This document shows positions 24,090 to 34,983 of a DNA stretch of 64,000 nt, one piece after another. Position 1 is the first letter of the stretch; the number at the start of each line of letters is the position of its first letter. A program made the position numbers and the translations under genes. The stretch is from NCBI GenBank assembly GCA_964017125.1, contig OZ024909.1:54011085-54075084 (forward strand), written 5' to 3'. A model generated the notes under the pieces. It was not told where the DNA came from, searched no databases, and was given only the letters and a program-made list of their open reading frames with translations. The DNA is from Flabesymbios commensalis. Lineage: Eukaryota > Annelida > Polychaeta > Terebellida > Flabelligeridae.

Positions 24090-25420
24090 TGAGAACGAAA
24101 TAAGAGGGATCTATGATTGTAATATCACACCGATGACACCATCACACCTCTGTGGGGAAATCGACCACCAGTTATGTTGTTGTGTTTAGATGATAATAGA
24201 ATTGTTGGGCCAGGTGTAAAATTATTAATCCATTGATGCAGCAACACGCGGAAGCCATGTGTGAAAGATGTGAAAGATTTGATGTCTGTAATGTGCAATA
24301 GTTAACCAGCCGTTGTATTAAAGAGATCTATTATTTTTTTAACAATTATCACGTGAAATATTTTGTCATTAAGATTCTAGAACCCCTTTTTGCCTTTTTA
24401 ATAACTAAATACAATTTCAAATGATAATTCATTAACCGAGTTGGCGTGAGTATAGCCATTTTTATTGTTTTATTAGCATGATTAACATATCATTGGAAAT
24501 GAAATAAGTGTTTGAATGTCCAGATTTGAAAATATTTGGTGTCAAATTAAACACAAATGATTTATGTTTAAAATATTTACTTTTGCGCTTTAAGGGTTAA
24601 TATGAAAGTCACAAATTTCCTTAATGTCTAGTGTAAAAATTATTTTAAACGAAGGCTTAGATATTTCTATTTATTATTCTATATTATATTTTAAACGAGG
24701 GCTTAGATATTTCTATATATCATATATATAATTCTATATTATACTTTTTAGATATTTTAATATATCATTCCATATTATATTTTTTTTTATAGTGTATTAT
24801 CATATAATCAAGATAACCGATTTTTTTTTAATTTAGAGCACACCACAGCTCCTTTAGATAATATCATATTCTTCTTGTGTTTGATGGGCCAGTGGTAGTG
24901 AATTGCAGTTCCATGCTTTAAAGTCGCTTTCAGACCTTACAAAATGATTTGGAATAGTTTCATTAAATATATAGGTCCATTAAACAAATACAATTATCAG
25001 GGCAGGCCTTGTTTAAGCGACTTTGCCGCAACGCTGCCGCTATGCTCCCCCACCTATCTCCCCACTCTCTTACTACTTGGGGCACGCCTGATCGGATTCG
25101 GGAAACGCCTGATCGGGATGGCACCCGGTAGGTCTACTTGTTTATAAGCAGTGACTGCCTTAATCACACGCCTGAGTATCACATAGTTATTTCAAATATA
25201 CGGTAAACGATTATTGAGTCAAGTTCTATTTTTTCTGGGAGTCCACACGTTATTTCCAATAATTCACACTGTCGTCTAAGTAACCCACGAATATTAGTGA
25301 AATAAAATGGATTATTTGACCATATAAAACAAAGAAGAAATATCCCCACTCCAACACTCTCCTCTCAAATCACCCTCATTCAACACTCTTCCCTTATAAT
25401 ACCTCACCCTCAGAAATGTA
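24090..25420. other. AT-rich intergenic DNA, no gene seen
   Basis: It includes a short local duplication at 24640-24760 (GGGCTTAGATATTTCTAT-type words) and no supported exon. Open frames are short and lack motifs. Confidence 0.5.
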
Positions 25421-26810
25421 TACGTTGAAACATTGGTCCAATGTTGGTTGAGTTTTTGACCAGCTGCGCAGACGGTGGCCCAACAATAAACTACTATTGT
25501 GCGAACTTCTCGTTTATGTCACCCCGTAGCCCGCTCACTACTACATTTAGCAAATAATTAATGTTAAATATTATAAGCATGGTGAATTATATAGTAAGCA
25601 TGGTGAAATCAAATAGAGAGCTTAAAATCTGATATATACATGTATACAAATTATATAACTAGCAAATAGCCTTCCATTGGAAGTTTCTGCTGTGATCACA
25701 AAGAAGAAGAAGAAGAAGAAATAGGTTTCAAAAATGTCAAAATTATAAAGAAAAGCAAACGCTAGACATTGGCCCACTGACGTCACGTGTTAGCTGGGAT
25801 TGACTGGTCCAAGCTATTTATTTTCTATATAAAATTAATTGTCTTTTTATAATTATATCATGTATATTGGACACATTCTAAATGTTATTATTAGTCAGAT
25901 TGATATAGTATCACCATTTAAATTCAAATATACTAGAGGCATCAGCATTTATCTAGTAAATTTGTTATCGTCATTTTGCTTATACAGTATTTCAAACAGT
26001 TAAAAACAACGTAGTGATGGCTTCGGTATCATTCATTATAAAGCATCCTTGAAATCAGGATGCTTTATATGCTTTATATGCTTTATGTGACATAGTCCAT
26101 ATGCGTACTTCATCTTGTAGTCTGTCTCGATTTTGCCTCAATGTACAGGAAGCAACATCAATCAATAGTATTCGCAGGTCTGCATTCACTCTTTAAGAAA
26201 ATAAAACCAGTCAAGCAGCGAGTCTCCAAGAAATACCCTCAATATAATATAATATATGCTACAATCGCTTACGCTGGTAACTATACATATACCATCTGTT
26301 GAATTCTGAGAATAATCGACTCGCGCTGCGCGCTGGTAGATTATTCTGAGTACTCAACAGATAGGCTACTTTCCATGGCAGGTTCAAGATAAAATAATCT
26401 AAAGTGTAAAAATGTTGAGAACGGTATTTAAAAATCTATCAGAAATAATTACCTTTTTTTCTAGTTTTGGTTTTACGATTCATTTCGTCGTGGAAGGTCA
26501 CAATAAATATTATGATCATTATGTATACATAAGTTATTTAGGGGTGTTTCATTAGACGTAGCAAGGAATATAGAAAAGATTCCTTTGACATAGTGACCAG
26601 ATGTGGTGTCTTTTCCACAATGTGTTGCTACCGCGGGGCTTGTATGCGAACATATCTACTAGTACTTCTGTGGTGTAGGATAGTAGACCTCAAAAGGTCT
26701 CAGTAGCTCGGCTGTAAGTGGACCAAGCAATTTATATCAAGTTCTTGGTGGGATCAAGGAATCCTTGGTAAGATAGTGGACAGCATTGGTGACCGTATCA
26801 ACTGCGGTGA
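25420..26810. repeat. Segmental duplication, copy 2
   Basis: Collinear with 1630-3910 but lacking its 1.07-kb insertion: here GCGAACATATCTACTAGTAC runs almost directly into GTGGTGTAGGATAGT. It contains its own small extra hairpin, 26036-26066, with ATAAAGCATCC arms that copy 1 lacks. It probably marks the original 5' flank of WSCD copy B, now separated from it by the LINE. Confidence 0.7.
25430..25540. repeat. GTTGGCC-type MITE remnant
   Basis: Contains CATTGGTCCAATGTTGGTTG and CAGACGGTGGCCCAAC, the shared words of the dispersed palindromic family. Confidence 0.5.
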
Positions 26811-27926
26811 TCAATGTACAATATGTATCACATAGCACGCTAGTTGGCTATTGATGTAGACTACTGGACGGGGATTGTCCAGCTCATAGACTCATGAGGA
26901 TTAGGAAAGTACTGCTATCTCAATCCTATACCCCTGTCAACAGCTCCCGTACGTAGTAGAGGCTTCCCATAATCCCCCAGTCACTTAGTTACCGGCGACC
27001 GATCAGAGCACTGGAAATGTTGACGAATCAGTCCTGAAGAAGCCACAGAGGCGAAACGTTGGCTGTGTAACTAGAATAAACGAAACATTTTTATAATGTG
27101 ATGTTTTAGTTTAAAATCTACCTCAACAGCGGGCCAAGTCAACACATTACCAAGAATTAGAAAACATCCAGCTTACCACGAAACTCCGCACCGTTATTAG
27201 CAGATTAGTGCTGCCACGCGTCGCCTGGAACAATACCAACAGCCGGTCATGATACTGAATGTCATGCACCGTGACGGTCGGACACGGATCGTTAAAGTAT
27301 AGATTAGATGTAGGCCTATGGATACACACACGCTCTGTATCTGCATTCATTGTCATTTACAGAGACAGTTGAAATTCATGGTCTTTATTTCCGACGTATT
27401 TTACAGTTGGGTATAAAAATTGTAATGAATGCAGCATTTCCTCGCCAATACATTCTTATTTCTAATTAATTTATTATTTAGGTCGTACCCGGAAGTATAA
27501 AAATGAGTGTTTCTTTGTATTTTTTGAAGCCAAAGAATGTGAAAAAATAAAGCATAATTGTGTTAATTTATTAATAGTTACACCAAGTTACCATTTAATA
27601 ATATGTTCGCGTGTAGAACATTGTGGAAGTCTTCCGAGCTGCCAGCATAAGACATTGATTTCTAAAGTAAAACACCTCGCAACATGTATACCATCTTCAG
27701 TTCCGATTAATTCGCCAGGTGGGGCTACATCGCCAATGATCATCAATGTTACAATATGTTTGCTTCCGTTAAACATTGAAGCTCTAAAAAATTGAAAAAA
27801 ATACCTACTTGAAGTTGCGTCTTGCTACCGCGAACCGCAACTTGATGTGGTTAAAAATTCCTTACATAAAATGTAGAATTTAAATCAACACATATCTTAC
27901 CCATATCATGCTAAGTTAACTTATTT

Positions 27927-27987
27927 AAATTTTCACTTGAGGTTGTGGATCGGGGTAGCGAGACACAACCTCAAGAGATTGAAAATT
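27927..27987. repeat. Imperfect hairpin with GGTTGTG arms
   Basis: TTTTCACTTGAGGTTGTG faces CACAACCTCAAG...GAAAA. It resembles the hairpin at 53370-53426 inside another MITE and is probably a remnant of the same family. Confidence 0.5.
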
Positions 27988-28151
27988 AGTCATATTTGTT
28001 CAATTTGAGACCAAACAGCAACAAACATTGATGTTTAATCAGTCATTTCATTCCCAATAACAGTGATTTAATCGGATGATAAAACGTAGTTAACATACAC
28101 AATGTTAATATAGCAAAATTAATGTAATGATGATTTCTTCTTCAATTTGTC

Positions 28152-28157
28152 TTTATT
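28152..28157 (-). promoter_or_regulatory. Candidate poly(A) signal AATAAA of WSCD copy C
   Basis: AATAAA on the minus strand lies about 83 bases after the TAA stop at 28240, a normal 3' UTR distance. Confidence 0.5.
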
Positions 28158-28239
28158 TAATAGAAAAAGAAAAATATTTGACGTTATCAGCACATTTGTA
28201 TCTATCGGTCAGGTGCGGGTTAGGTATTTCTCAAGGAAG

Positions 28240-28586
28240 TTATTGCCTTCTTTTCCACGCTACTTTATCAAATTTAGCGGCTAATTTCATGTTTGTATAT
28301 CCTATGGCATTGTCTAACCACATCTGTTTCTCTCCCTGGTATATCTCAGTAAAGTTGTAAGTATGATTTTCTCTGTGGAATTTTCCCTCGGAGTGTTTTA
28401 ATGTGTGGAGGATGGATTCATCTGAGACAGCAAAGTTCAGAAAGTCTGCTATTTTGTGAAGTTCATCATCCAAATTCGATTGCAGATCTTCATACTGTAC
28501 ACGTAGAATTGGTCCTTTAAATAATAACCAACCGTCAAAAAAACGCTTCCATCTCAGGATATAGCAATAAAACAGACTGTCCCACG
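28240..28586 (-). CDS. WSCD copy C exon 3
   Basis: Acceptor TGTTTCAG, then WDSLFYCYILRWKRFFDGWL and the HTLKHSEGKFHR block; stop TAA at 28242-28240. Confidence 0.88.
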
Positions 28587-30936
28587 CTGAAACACAAATA
28601 TGCGCGAATAATGATATGTAGGCTCTATACGTGTCAATACAATGATACATATATGACACGATTCCACTTTCAATATTAAAATATATATTTTGAGCTATAT
28701 TAAACATGTCAAATTAATTACAAAACACGACCATCTATTGTACCTTTTCCTTTAAAATATGTGGTATTTGCAGTACCAACATGATTTTTGCTGCGTTTCC
28801 GGTTTGCATCCGCCACGATTGCATATCGTGGACTTCTGTACAACAGTATCGCTCTGTCATACATGTCTATGTCAGTAAAATGGGTTTTAACCGCTATAAC
28901 AGTTCCATCCTGAACGCCCTCTCCTTTGAATGTTTGCTTGAGATATTGATCGTTGTAGACAGAGCCAGTCCAAATACCTTGAAAGAAAAGGGGTTTTTTC
29001 AATGTTTTGTTGGAGACATTTTATTCTGCAAAGCCAAAAAGCAGTATCTGCTTACATGTACTTGTAAAGTAAGAAGATATACTTCATTTTGGCTTTACTT
29101 GTCATTCAGTTGTTAGGCTCGGTATTCTCTAAACGACCGACCCAGATCATACTCGGCACATGCAAGACATTGAATCAATGTTGGTTTAACGTTTGTCCAG
29201 CGTCTTAGATATGCTAGGTGTAACATAAACTTTGTTAACTATTCCTTTACCAACTTCTCCCTGATAAAACTACCTCCAGAAACCGACTTTTTTTAAGGAG
29301 GACCCCTGAGATAGCCCTTGGGCACAATACAGGTTATAGCTATGCGCATGCGCACATCGAACAAATTAAAAATGCTAGATAACATTGCGTCCATGTCACT
29401 GACTCTTCTGGTTGGCGATTTTCAACCATGCATGTAATGAAATATCTCCATTGCAATTAATGCATGTGCACATGTGAATTTCGCATAAATGCGAATTTGG
29501 TAAAGGAAGGTAGTTTTCGCATAAATGCGAAATTGGTAAAGGAAGAGTTAAATTCGAGTGTTACAGACTGTGAGATATTAGGCTATAATTATGATGTGTT
29601 TAGGAAGATCATAGTAATATAACGAGGTGGAGGAGTGCTACTAGCCGTGATTTCTCAGATAAAAGCTGTAAATGACTTACGTACTTGTCCGTGAAATATT
29701 GTTAGTGAAACGTAATCCAATTCGATGCAGCAAAATTTTGTGTGTTAGACAGAATAGACATATCGATAGTATTGTAAGTAAACATCGTAAATCAAGCTAA
29801 ATATTATGTAGTGTACTGTTCACTTTTCTGTCTATTACTGGACTATTGTACTACCGTATAGTGTGGCACTAGTGGTAAAAATAGAAAGAATCCAGAGAAG
29901 TAACCCCATATATTTTTAATTATGCTGAAGTAGATTATAAAGTTCGTCTACTAACGACGGCCATTATCCCTATGCGTCGAGAATACACAGATATTGTTTT
30001 CTTTTGTGTGTAAATGGTAGGTATGATGTTGATGATTTTTTTCTGATGGTGGATGCTTCTCTCCTAACTCGAATGAATATGGAACTATTTACATCAAGTG
30101 TACGTTATATTACGAATTACTAATCGTTTATATCCAATTCAAAGCAAACACGGTTTGAAACTATTAACAGCAACGTTTTTTAATGTTGGTATTGTAATTG
30201 CTGCTTATCATAATTATACAGGGCTGGTGGAAATAGAAATGGGGTATGTTTGTGTGGGAATTACTTGAAAACCAATTGATTCTGTTTAGCTTCTCTTGCA
30301 GGTGTACATAATACTGTTTATCGTGCTTATAGTATAACTATATTATTACTTATATCATGTAACTTGCATAGGCCTATATATATCATGTTATTCGATGTTA
30401 TCAATTGTTATCAATTTTTATCAACTTTGCCTCCAGTACACTGAATCAACTGAATTGAATTGAAAAAATAGTTAATACTCACCAGATAATTGTTCCAGTA
30501 AATGTCTGACCCATGTGTTGCCTGAACCAGGAAAACTTGCCAGAGCCGTCACGGGTCCGGGTGGATTCAAGTACATTTTCTGACCAAAATGAATACGTGG
30601 AGTATTGTTAGATCGTTGATTGTTGATCATAACTGCACTTCTGTTGTTTTTCCGTCTTTCAATCTGCCATAATTTATTAAGCTTCTTCTTTTTTTTCGGA
30701 GGTTTACAATAACCTCCACTTGGAAATGTCCACATATTAATAATGTCAGAAACAACCTGATTAGTATAATTCTCTCTGTTAATTACTCCTATGTCGCGAG
30801 CAGAGATGGAGACTACATATTGAGGTGAAATTATTTGTGTGTCAGTTCTCAGAATATATGCTAAAACTAAGCACATGACCAGCATAAAAAACATGTATAC
30901 ATGCTTGCAAGATTTGGTCTTCTGTGTTGGTTCCAT
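28240..30936 (-). CDS. WSCD-family sulfotransferase copy C, complete, three exons
   Basis: Exons 30936-30483, 28977-28744 and 28586-28240 join in frame to 344 codons plus TAA. Layout: N-tail, signal anchor (residues about 12-29), Lys-rich stem (78-99), PAPS loop SFPGSGNTW (134-142), then TGSVYND, GTVIAVKTHF, DRAILLYRSP and ADANRKR, and a C-terminal domain with HTLKHSEGKFHRENH and YQGEKQMW. The RSP in place of RDP/RNP in the 3'-phosphate motif is a difference from copy B. Exon phases (1, 1) and exon 2 length match copy B exactly, so the genes are paralogues; sequence divergence says C split off before A and B separated. The start ATG at 30936 directly precedes the anchor, and no upstream acceptor is needed. 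Confidence 0.88.
28744..28977 (-). CDS. WSCD copy C exon 2
   Basis: Acceptor TTTCAAG, donor GAAAAG|GTACAA; 234 bp. It encodes IWTGSVYNDQYLKQTFKGEG and AILLYRSPRYAIVADANR. Confidence 0.88.
30483..30936 (-). CDS. WSCD copy C exon 1
   Basis: Initiator ATG, anchor VYMFFMLVMCLVLAYIL, a five-Lys run in the stem, and the PAPS loop. Donor TCTG|GTGAGT, phase 1. Confidence 0.88.
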
Positions 30937-31307
30937 TTTGCCCCTTTTTTTTAAGACTGAATAGTGTGAGACACTTTTCTAAATCTGAAAATTGAAGCAT
31001 ATGTATTCTAAATTCACATAGTTTAATTTTAATCTACCAGCTATTCGGTAATAAATGGGCCATAAATATTATTCATATTCACATATTATCAGACAATATC
31101 ACATTTTTTTATAGATTAGCAGTCGTCACAACAAGGGATATTGCGGATGTCTGGAACATTACATTTATTTTTAGTTACACTGCTAATAATATAAGTAATA
31201 GTTATATAAATGTAATAAATTCTAATTATATTTAATTGTTTTTTTAGGATATATTTAGTCATCCACTCATTAATTAATAGTTCGTTTAGTCACACATACA
31301 TTTATCC

Positions 31308-31516
31308 CTTCATTCCTTCATTCCTTCATTCATTCATTCATTCATTCATTCATTCATTCATTCATTCATTCATTCATTCATTCATTCATTCATTCATTCA
31401 TTCATTCCCTTATTCATTCATTCATTCATTGATTGATTCATTCATTCATTCATTAATTCATTCATTCATTCATTCATTCATTCATTCATTCATTCATTCA
31501 TTCATTCATTCATTCA
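31308..31516. repeat. (ATTC)n microsatellite
   Basis: About 210 bp of ATTC repeats with a few interruptions, upstream of WSCD copy C. Confidence 0.95.
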
Positions 31517-31928
31517 ATACTTCTGGTGTTCATCTCAGATTAATGACAGTGAAGCCCGCCATATTGGTGACAATCAAACAACCATGACTAACCTTCTACT
31601 CGCTACAAGTATTCTCCTCGATCATGCACCCAAACTAAAATTGAATGATTGGCATGACTACTTTTGTGAATATTTTCATTTTCTCAGCTTGTGTCATCTT
31701 ATTTGAGTGTAGCTCACTAAACTCCACGTTCGTCGAGGCATAATCTGCAAATAATAATTGTAGTAATGATAACTAACTTGGTGTATTTTAAAAACATTAA
31801 AAATTTAAATTAGTTTTACAATGTTACTTATATAAGGGATGTATACGTATGTACGCGTATGCGTACTTACCTTGGTTTGACATTCATACTAATTCGGTTA
31901 ACGTATGTTTGTGCTGAATTATTTTGAT

Positions 31929-32760
31929 GTGAAAAACTTTTCAAGTTATCGCGCCCACAGGGTCAAATTATTGACGTAAAATGAGAAAAATGCAATAAAT
32001 CGGCCATTTTTTTTTTTTTCAGCCATTATTGAACTTCTCCAAGAACTACTTATTAGTAATATGCATAACCAATTTGAAGAGGATATGTGAAAAACTTTTC
32101 AAGTTTTCGCGCCCACAAGGTCAAATTATTGACGTAAAATGTGAAAAATCGCAATAAATCGGCCATTTTTTTTTTCGGCCATTATTGAACTTGTCCAAGA
32201 ACTACTTATTAGTAACATGCATAACCAATTTGAAAAGGATATGTGAAAAACTTTTCAACTTATCGCGCCCACAAAGTCAAATTATTGACGTAAAATGTGA
32301 AAAATCGCAATAAATCGGCCATTTTTTTTTTTTTCGGCCATTATTGAACTTGTCCGAGAACTGGTCATTAGTAACATGCATAACAAATTTGAAAAGGATA
32401 TGTGAAAAACTTTTCAAGTTATCGCGCCCACAAGGTCAAATTATGGACGTAAAATGTGAAAAATCGCAATAAATCGGCCATTTTTTTTTTTTTTTCGGCC
32501 ATTATTGAACTTGTCCAAGAACTGGTCATTAGTAACATGCATAACAAATTTGAAAAGGATACGTGAAAAACTTTTCAAGTTATCGCGCCCACAAGGTCAA
32601 ATTATTGACATAAAAGGTGAAAAATCGCAATAAGTCGGCCATTTTGAATTGTTTTTCAGCCATTATTGAACTTGTCCGAGAAGTGGTCATTAGTAACATG
32701 CAAAACAAATTTGGGAAGGAAACATGAAAAACTTTTCAAGTTATCGCGCCCACAAGTAAA
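31929..32760. repeat. Satellite with a unit of about 158 bp, about five copies
   Basis: GTGAAAAACTTTTCAAGTTA begins units at about 31929, 32087, 32243, 32402, 32563 and 32724. Each unit has GCGCCCACAAGGTCAAATTA, a T-tract of variable length before CGGCCATTATTGAACTTGTC, and AGTAACATGCATAAC. No reading frame is conserved. Confidence 0.9.
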
Positions 32761-32941
32761 TGTTAACGCCGACGACGCCGAACTTCAATTGCAATAGCCC
32801 ACCTTTTTTAATTAAAATTAAAAGGCGGGCTAACAAGGGGGAACTTATCTATTTTAAATCGATCTCATCCTCAGAACGTTGACCATGCTGCGCATGCAGG
32901 TGGGTCAGCCTACAAAGTATGGGAAACAAAACGAGCCCTAT

Positions 32942-33212
32942 TTCAACCCTTGCAGCACGGGGATAAAGTTTAGTCGTCAGAATCTGACGTCTGTAGACGT
33001 CAGATTCTGACGACTCAAGTCGATTCCCGCATTGAGGGAGTAAAATATTTGTAATGGCCGTAGGCCCATAACATAGGTATTCAAATGAATCGGAAACAGC
33101 TGAATAAGACATTTATGATGTTTTAAGACATTTATGATGATTTCAAATTGAAATAAACCCTTTGGTCTTCATGGTTTATATAAAAAAGATTTCAGCGTTT
33201 TAAGGGTTTTAA
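32942..33212. mobile_element. piggyBac-like MITE, TCTGACGTC-hairpin family
   Basis: Starts TTCAACCCTTGCAGCACGGG and ends TTTTAAGGGTTTTAA. The hairpin near 32960-33028 has GTCGTCAGAATCTGACGTC arms. Body words shared with copies at 52.7, 55.6, 57.6 and 63.5 kb: AATGGCCGTAG, AACATAGGTATTCAAATGAA, GATGATTTCAAATTG and TTCAGCG. Confidence 0.75.
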
Positions 33213-33415
33213 CCCTTTAACCGCCAAATAATTCAATTGGAATTTTCACTCACTTGAAGTTACGTGAAAATTATTAAGATTTGACAAAATGGAGGCGAAC
33301 GATTAAATTTTTTTACGGATTGATGTCACGTTTGAACTTTAACAGCTGATATGTGATGTGCTAAAAAAACTATAAAAAAAACGAATATACTCGGGACCAA
33401 CAGTTAAAGGTTTAA
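33209..33415. mobile_element. piggyBac-like MITE, CCGCC family
   Basis: Starts TTAACCCTTTAACCGCC and ends in a degenerate AACAGTTAAAGGTTTAA. It shares GGATTGATGTCAC and AATGTGCTAA-type words with 34623-34739. It abuts the previous MITE so closely that a single TTAA serves both. Confidence 0.7.
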
Positions 33416-33436
33416 TATATAATATCAAACGCTCAC

Positions 33437-33615
33437 CTGTCTCCGAGCTGTTTGACTGACTGCTGATGATCCTGTAGCATCTGTTGCTGCCAGGTCTGTG
33501 TGTGGTTTAGCAGGTCTATGTAGACACGCTCCTGATCCTTAGCGTGATGCTGAAGCTCTTTCTTATGCTGCTGGTTCTGCTTCTTTATATGATCCACCGT
33601 CTTAGTTTCATGATC
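33437..33615 (-). CDS. Possible exon encoding a Gln/His-rich coiled coil
   Basis: Open on the minus strand between an AG (AAAAAG at 33616) and a donor GACAG|GTGAGC at 33436: 59 codons plus 2 bases. It reads DHIKKQNQQHKKELQHHAKD and VYIDLLNHTQTWQQQM, with heptad-like spacing typical of a coiled coil. Base use (CAG, CTG, GAG rich) is unlike the AT-rich surroundings. No partner exon was found, and the family is unknown. It could belong to an unseen host gene or to a mobile element. Confidence 0.4.
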
Positions 33616-34422
33616 CTTTTTCATATAAAAAACATAAAAATAGTGATAATCGTTGAAAGTTTGAGACAGATTATTTCATACAATCAACCCCTAAAGTATT
33701 TAATAAATCGTGTATACAGCTGTTCTCATATATATTTTACTCATTCAGTGCGGAGATCGACTATGCGTCAATACAATTTTCAATTCAATTAAATTCAGTT
33801 TGTTTATTTATGCTTGAAACATACATACATGCAAATAATTATAAAAATGCAAAGGAGACCTGCAAAAGGCTTATGATAAGCCGCTTCCATGCAGGCCACC
33901 CTTCAATAAAGTAATATATATAGTTTCTGAAAAACTGCATACGTCGCGGGAAGACGGAGAGACAAAAAGACGGCCAATAATAAAATAGTAACATTAATGC
34001 GGAGGGAGAAGCAGACAAATACGAGTGTAGTCTATGTATCAATGCAAAAACAGAGACACAAATTAAATATATTAAGAACGTTAAAATTAGCGGACTGCAT
34101 GGATATAAAATATAATAATACGATCTTATATAACAACCTTCACCTTAGCCAAAAATAGGGCCAAAGAGGGCCAGCGTCCAAAGTGCACCGTGTATTACGA
34201 AACAGCAATTTTTGAATAGATATAGCAGTTTGGTATTAAACATATTGCGTTGTATGCATTTACAAGAAAATATTCAAGATATACTGAAAATCCTTTTCGA
34301 CTATGAGTTTTTATTTTACCTGTTATAAGGCTGCTTGATTTATTTAAAATATCCGGAATACAAAAACGCATACATTTTTGAGCAAATACATGTTTTACTC
34401 GTGCAACTGAGTAGTTTCTTTT

Positions 34423-34622
34423 NNNNNNNNNNNNNNNNNNNNNNNNNNNNNNNNNNNNNNNNNNNNNNNNNNNNNNNNNNNNNNNNNNNNNNNNNNNNNN
34501 NNNNNNNNNNNNNNNNNNNNNNNNNNNNNNNNNNNNNNNNNNNNNNNNNNNNNNNNNNNNNNNNNNNNNNNNNNNNNNNNNNNNNNNNNNNNNNNNNNNN
34601 NNNNNNNNNNNNNNNNNNNNNN
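34423..34622. other. Assembly gap, 200 N
   Basis: Exactly 200 N, probably a placeholder of unknown true size. It cuts through a CCGCC-family MITE. Confidence 0.99.
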
Positions 34623-34739
34623 AAATATTGTGGATTGATGTCACATTTTATCTTTGTCACATGTTTAAAAGGTGGTACTTAATGTGCTAATAAAAAATAA
34701 AAAACCCAATATATGCGACACCGGCGGTTAAAGGGTTAA
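34623..34739. mobile_element. Right end of a CCGCC-family MITE, cut by the gap
   Basis: Contains GGATTGATGTCACATTTTAT and ends CCGGCGGTTAAAGGGTTAA. Confidence 0.65.
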
Positions 34740-34983
34740 CCCTTGTCCTGCTGAATTTGTTGAATTGTATTTTTCGTCATTTGAAGCTGGAATTGCTAAC
34801 GCAATTTCCAGCTTCAAATGAGGAAAAATATTTTTATTTTTTAAAAATATACATCTTCTTAATTGAGTTATTAGACTAACTGAACATCTACCACCAACTA
34901 TATTATCCATTTCAGTGACATATTATTTGGTTTATAATATGCCTAAAACCGTATATATCCGGGTCTAGCAGGACAAGGGTTAA
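34736..34983. mobile_element. piggyBac-like MITE with internal hairpin
   Basis: Starts TTAACCCTTGTCCTGCTG and ends AGCAGGACAAGGGTTAA, a clean inverted pair. The hairpin near 34770-34829 has arms TTTTTCGTCATTTGAAGCTG and CAGCTTCAAATGAGGAAAAA. It shares its first TTAA with the preceding element. Confidence 0.8.

Larger units (their letters stand above)
16073..24090 (+). mobile_element. LINE with NADAR-bearing ORF1, interrupted in its 3' UTR
   Basis: Order on the plus strand: ORF1 (about 16150-17087), a 0.95-kb spacer with a tandem duplication, ORF2 with endonuclease and reverse transcriptase (about 18040-21040), then a 3' UTR. The UTR is broken by a 2.53-kb DNA element (21226-23755), and the end at about 24060-24088 has AATAAA followed by GAGTCT repeats, a simple-repeat tail typical of several LINE clades. 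Without the insert the element is about 5.5 kb. ORF2 resembles the CR1/L2/Jockey assemblage, but the clade is not resolved by eye. Several stops and frameshifts make it inactive. Confidence 0.8.

Noticed and set aside
27028-27075. Hammerhead-ribozyme-like core CTGAAGA...GCGAAAC
   Set aside because: The CTGANGA and GAAA boxes are present around a GCC/GGC stem, but the 10.1-11.1 pair is not G-C and I cannot find a stem III with a proper cleavage triplet. This wording is common near some retroelement ends; a covariance-model scan would decide.
31929-32760. CRISPR array
   Set aside because: Direct repeats without unique spacers in a eukaryotic sequence; an ordinary satellite.
34195-34682. Frames of 106-149 codons across the gap
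   Set aside because: Mostly N; no real sequence behind them.
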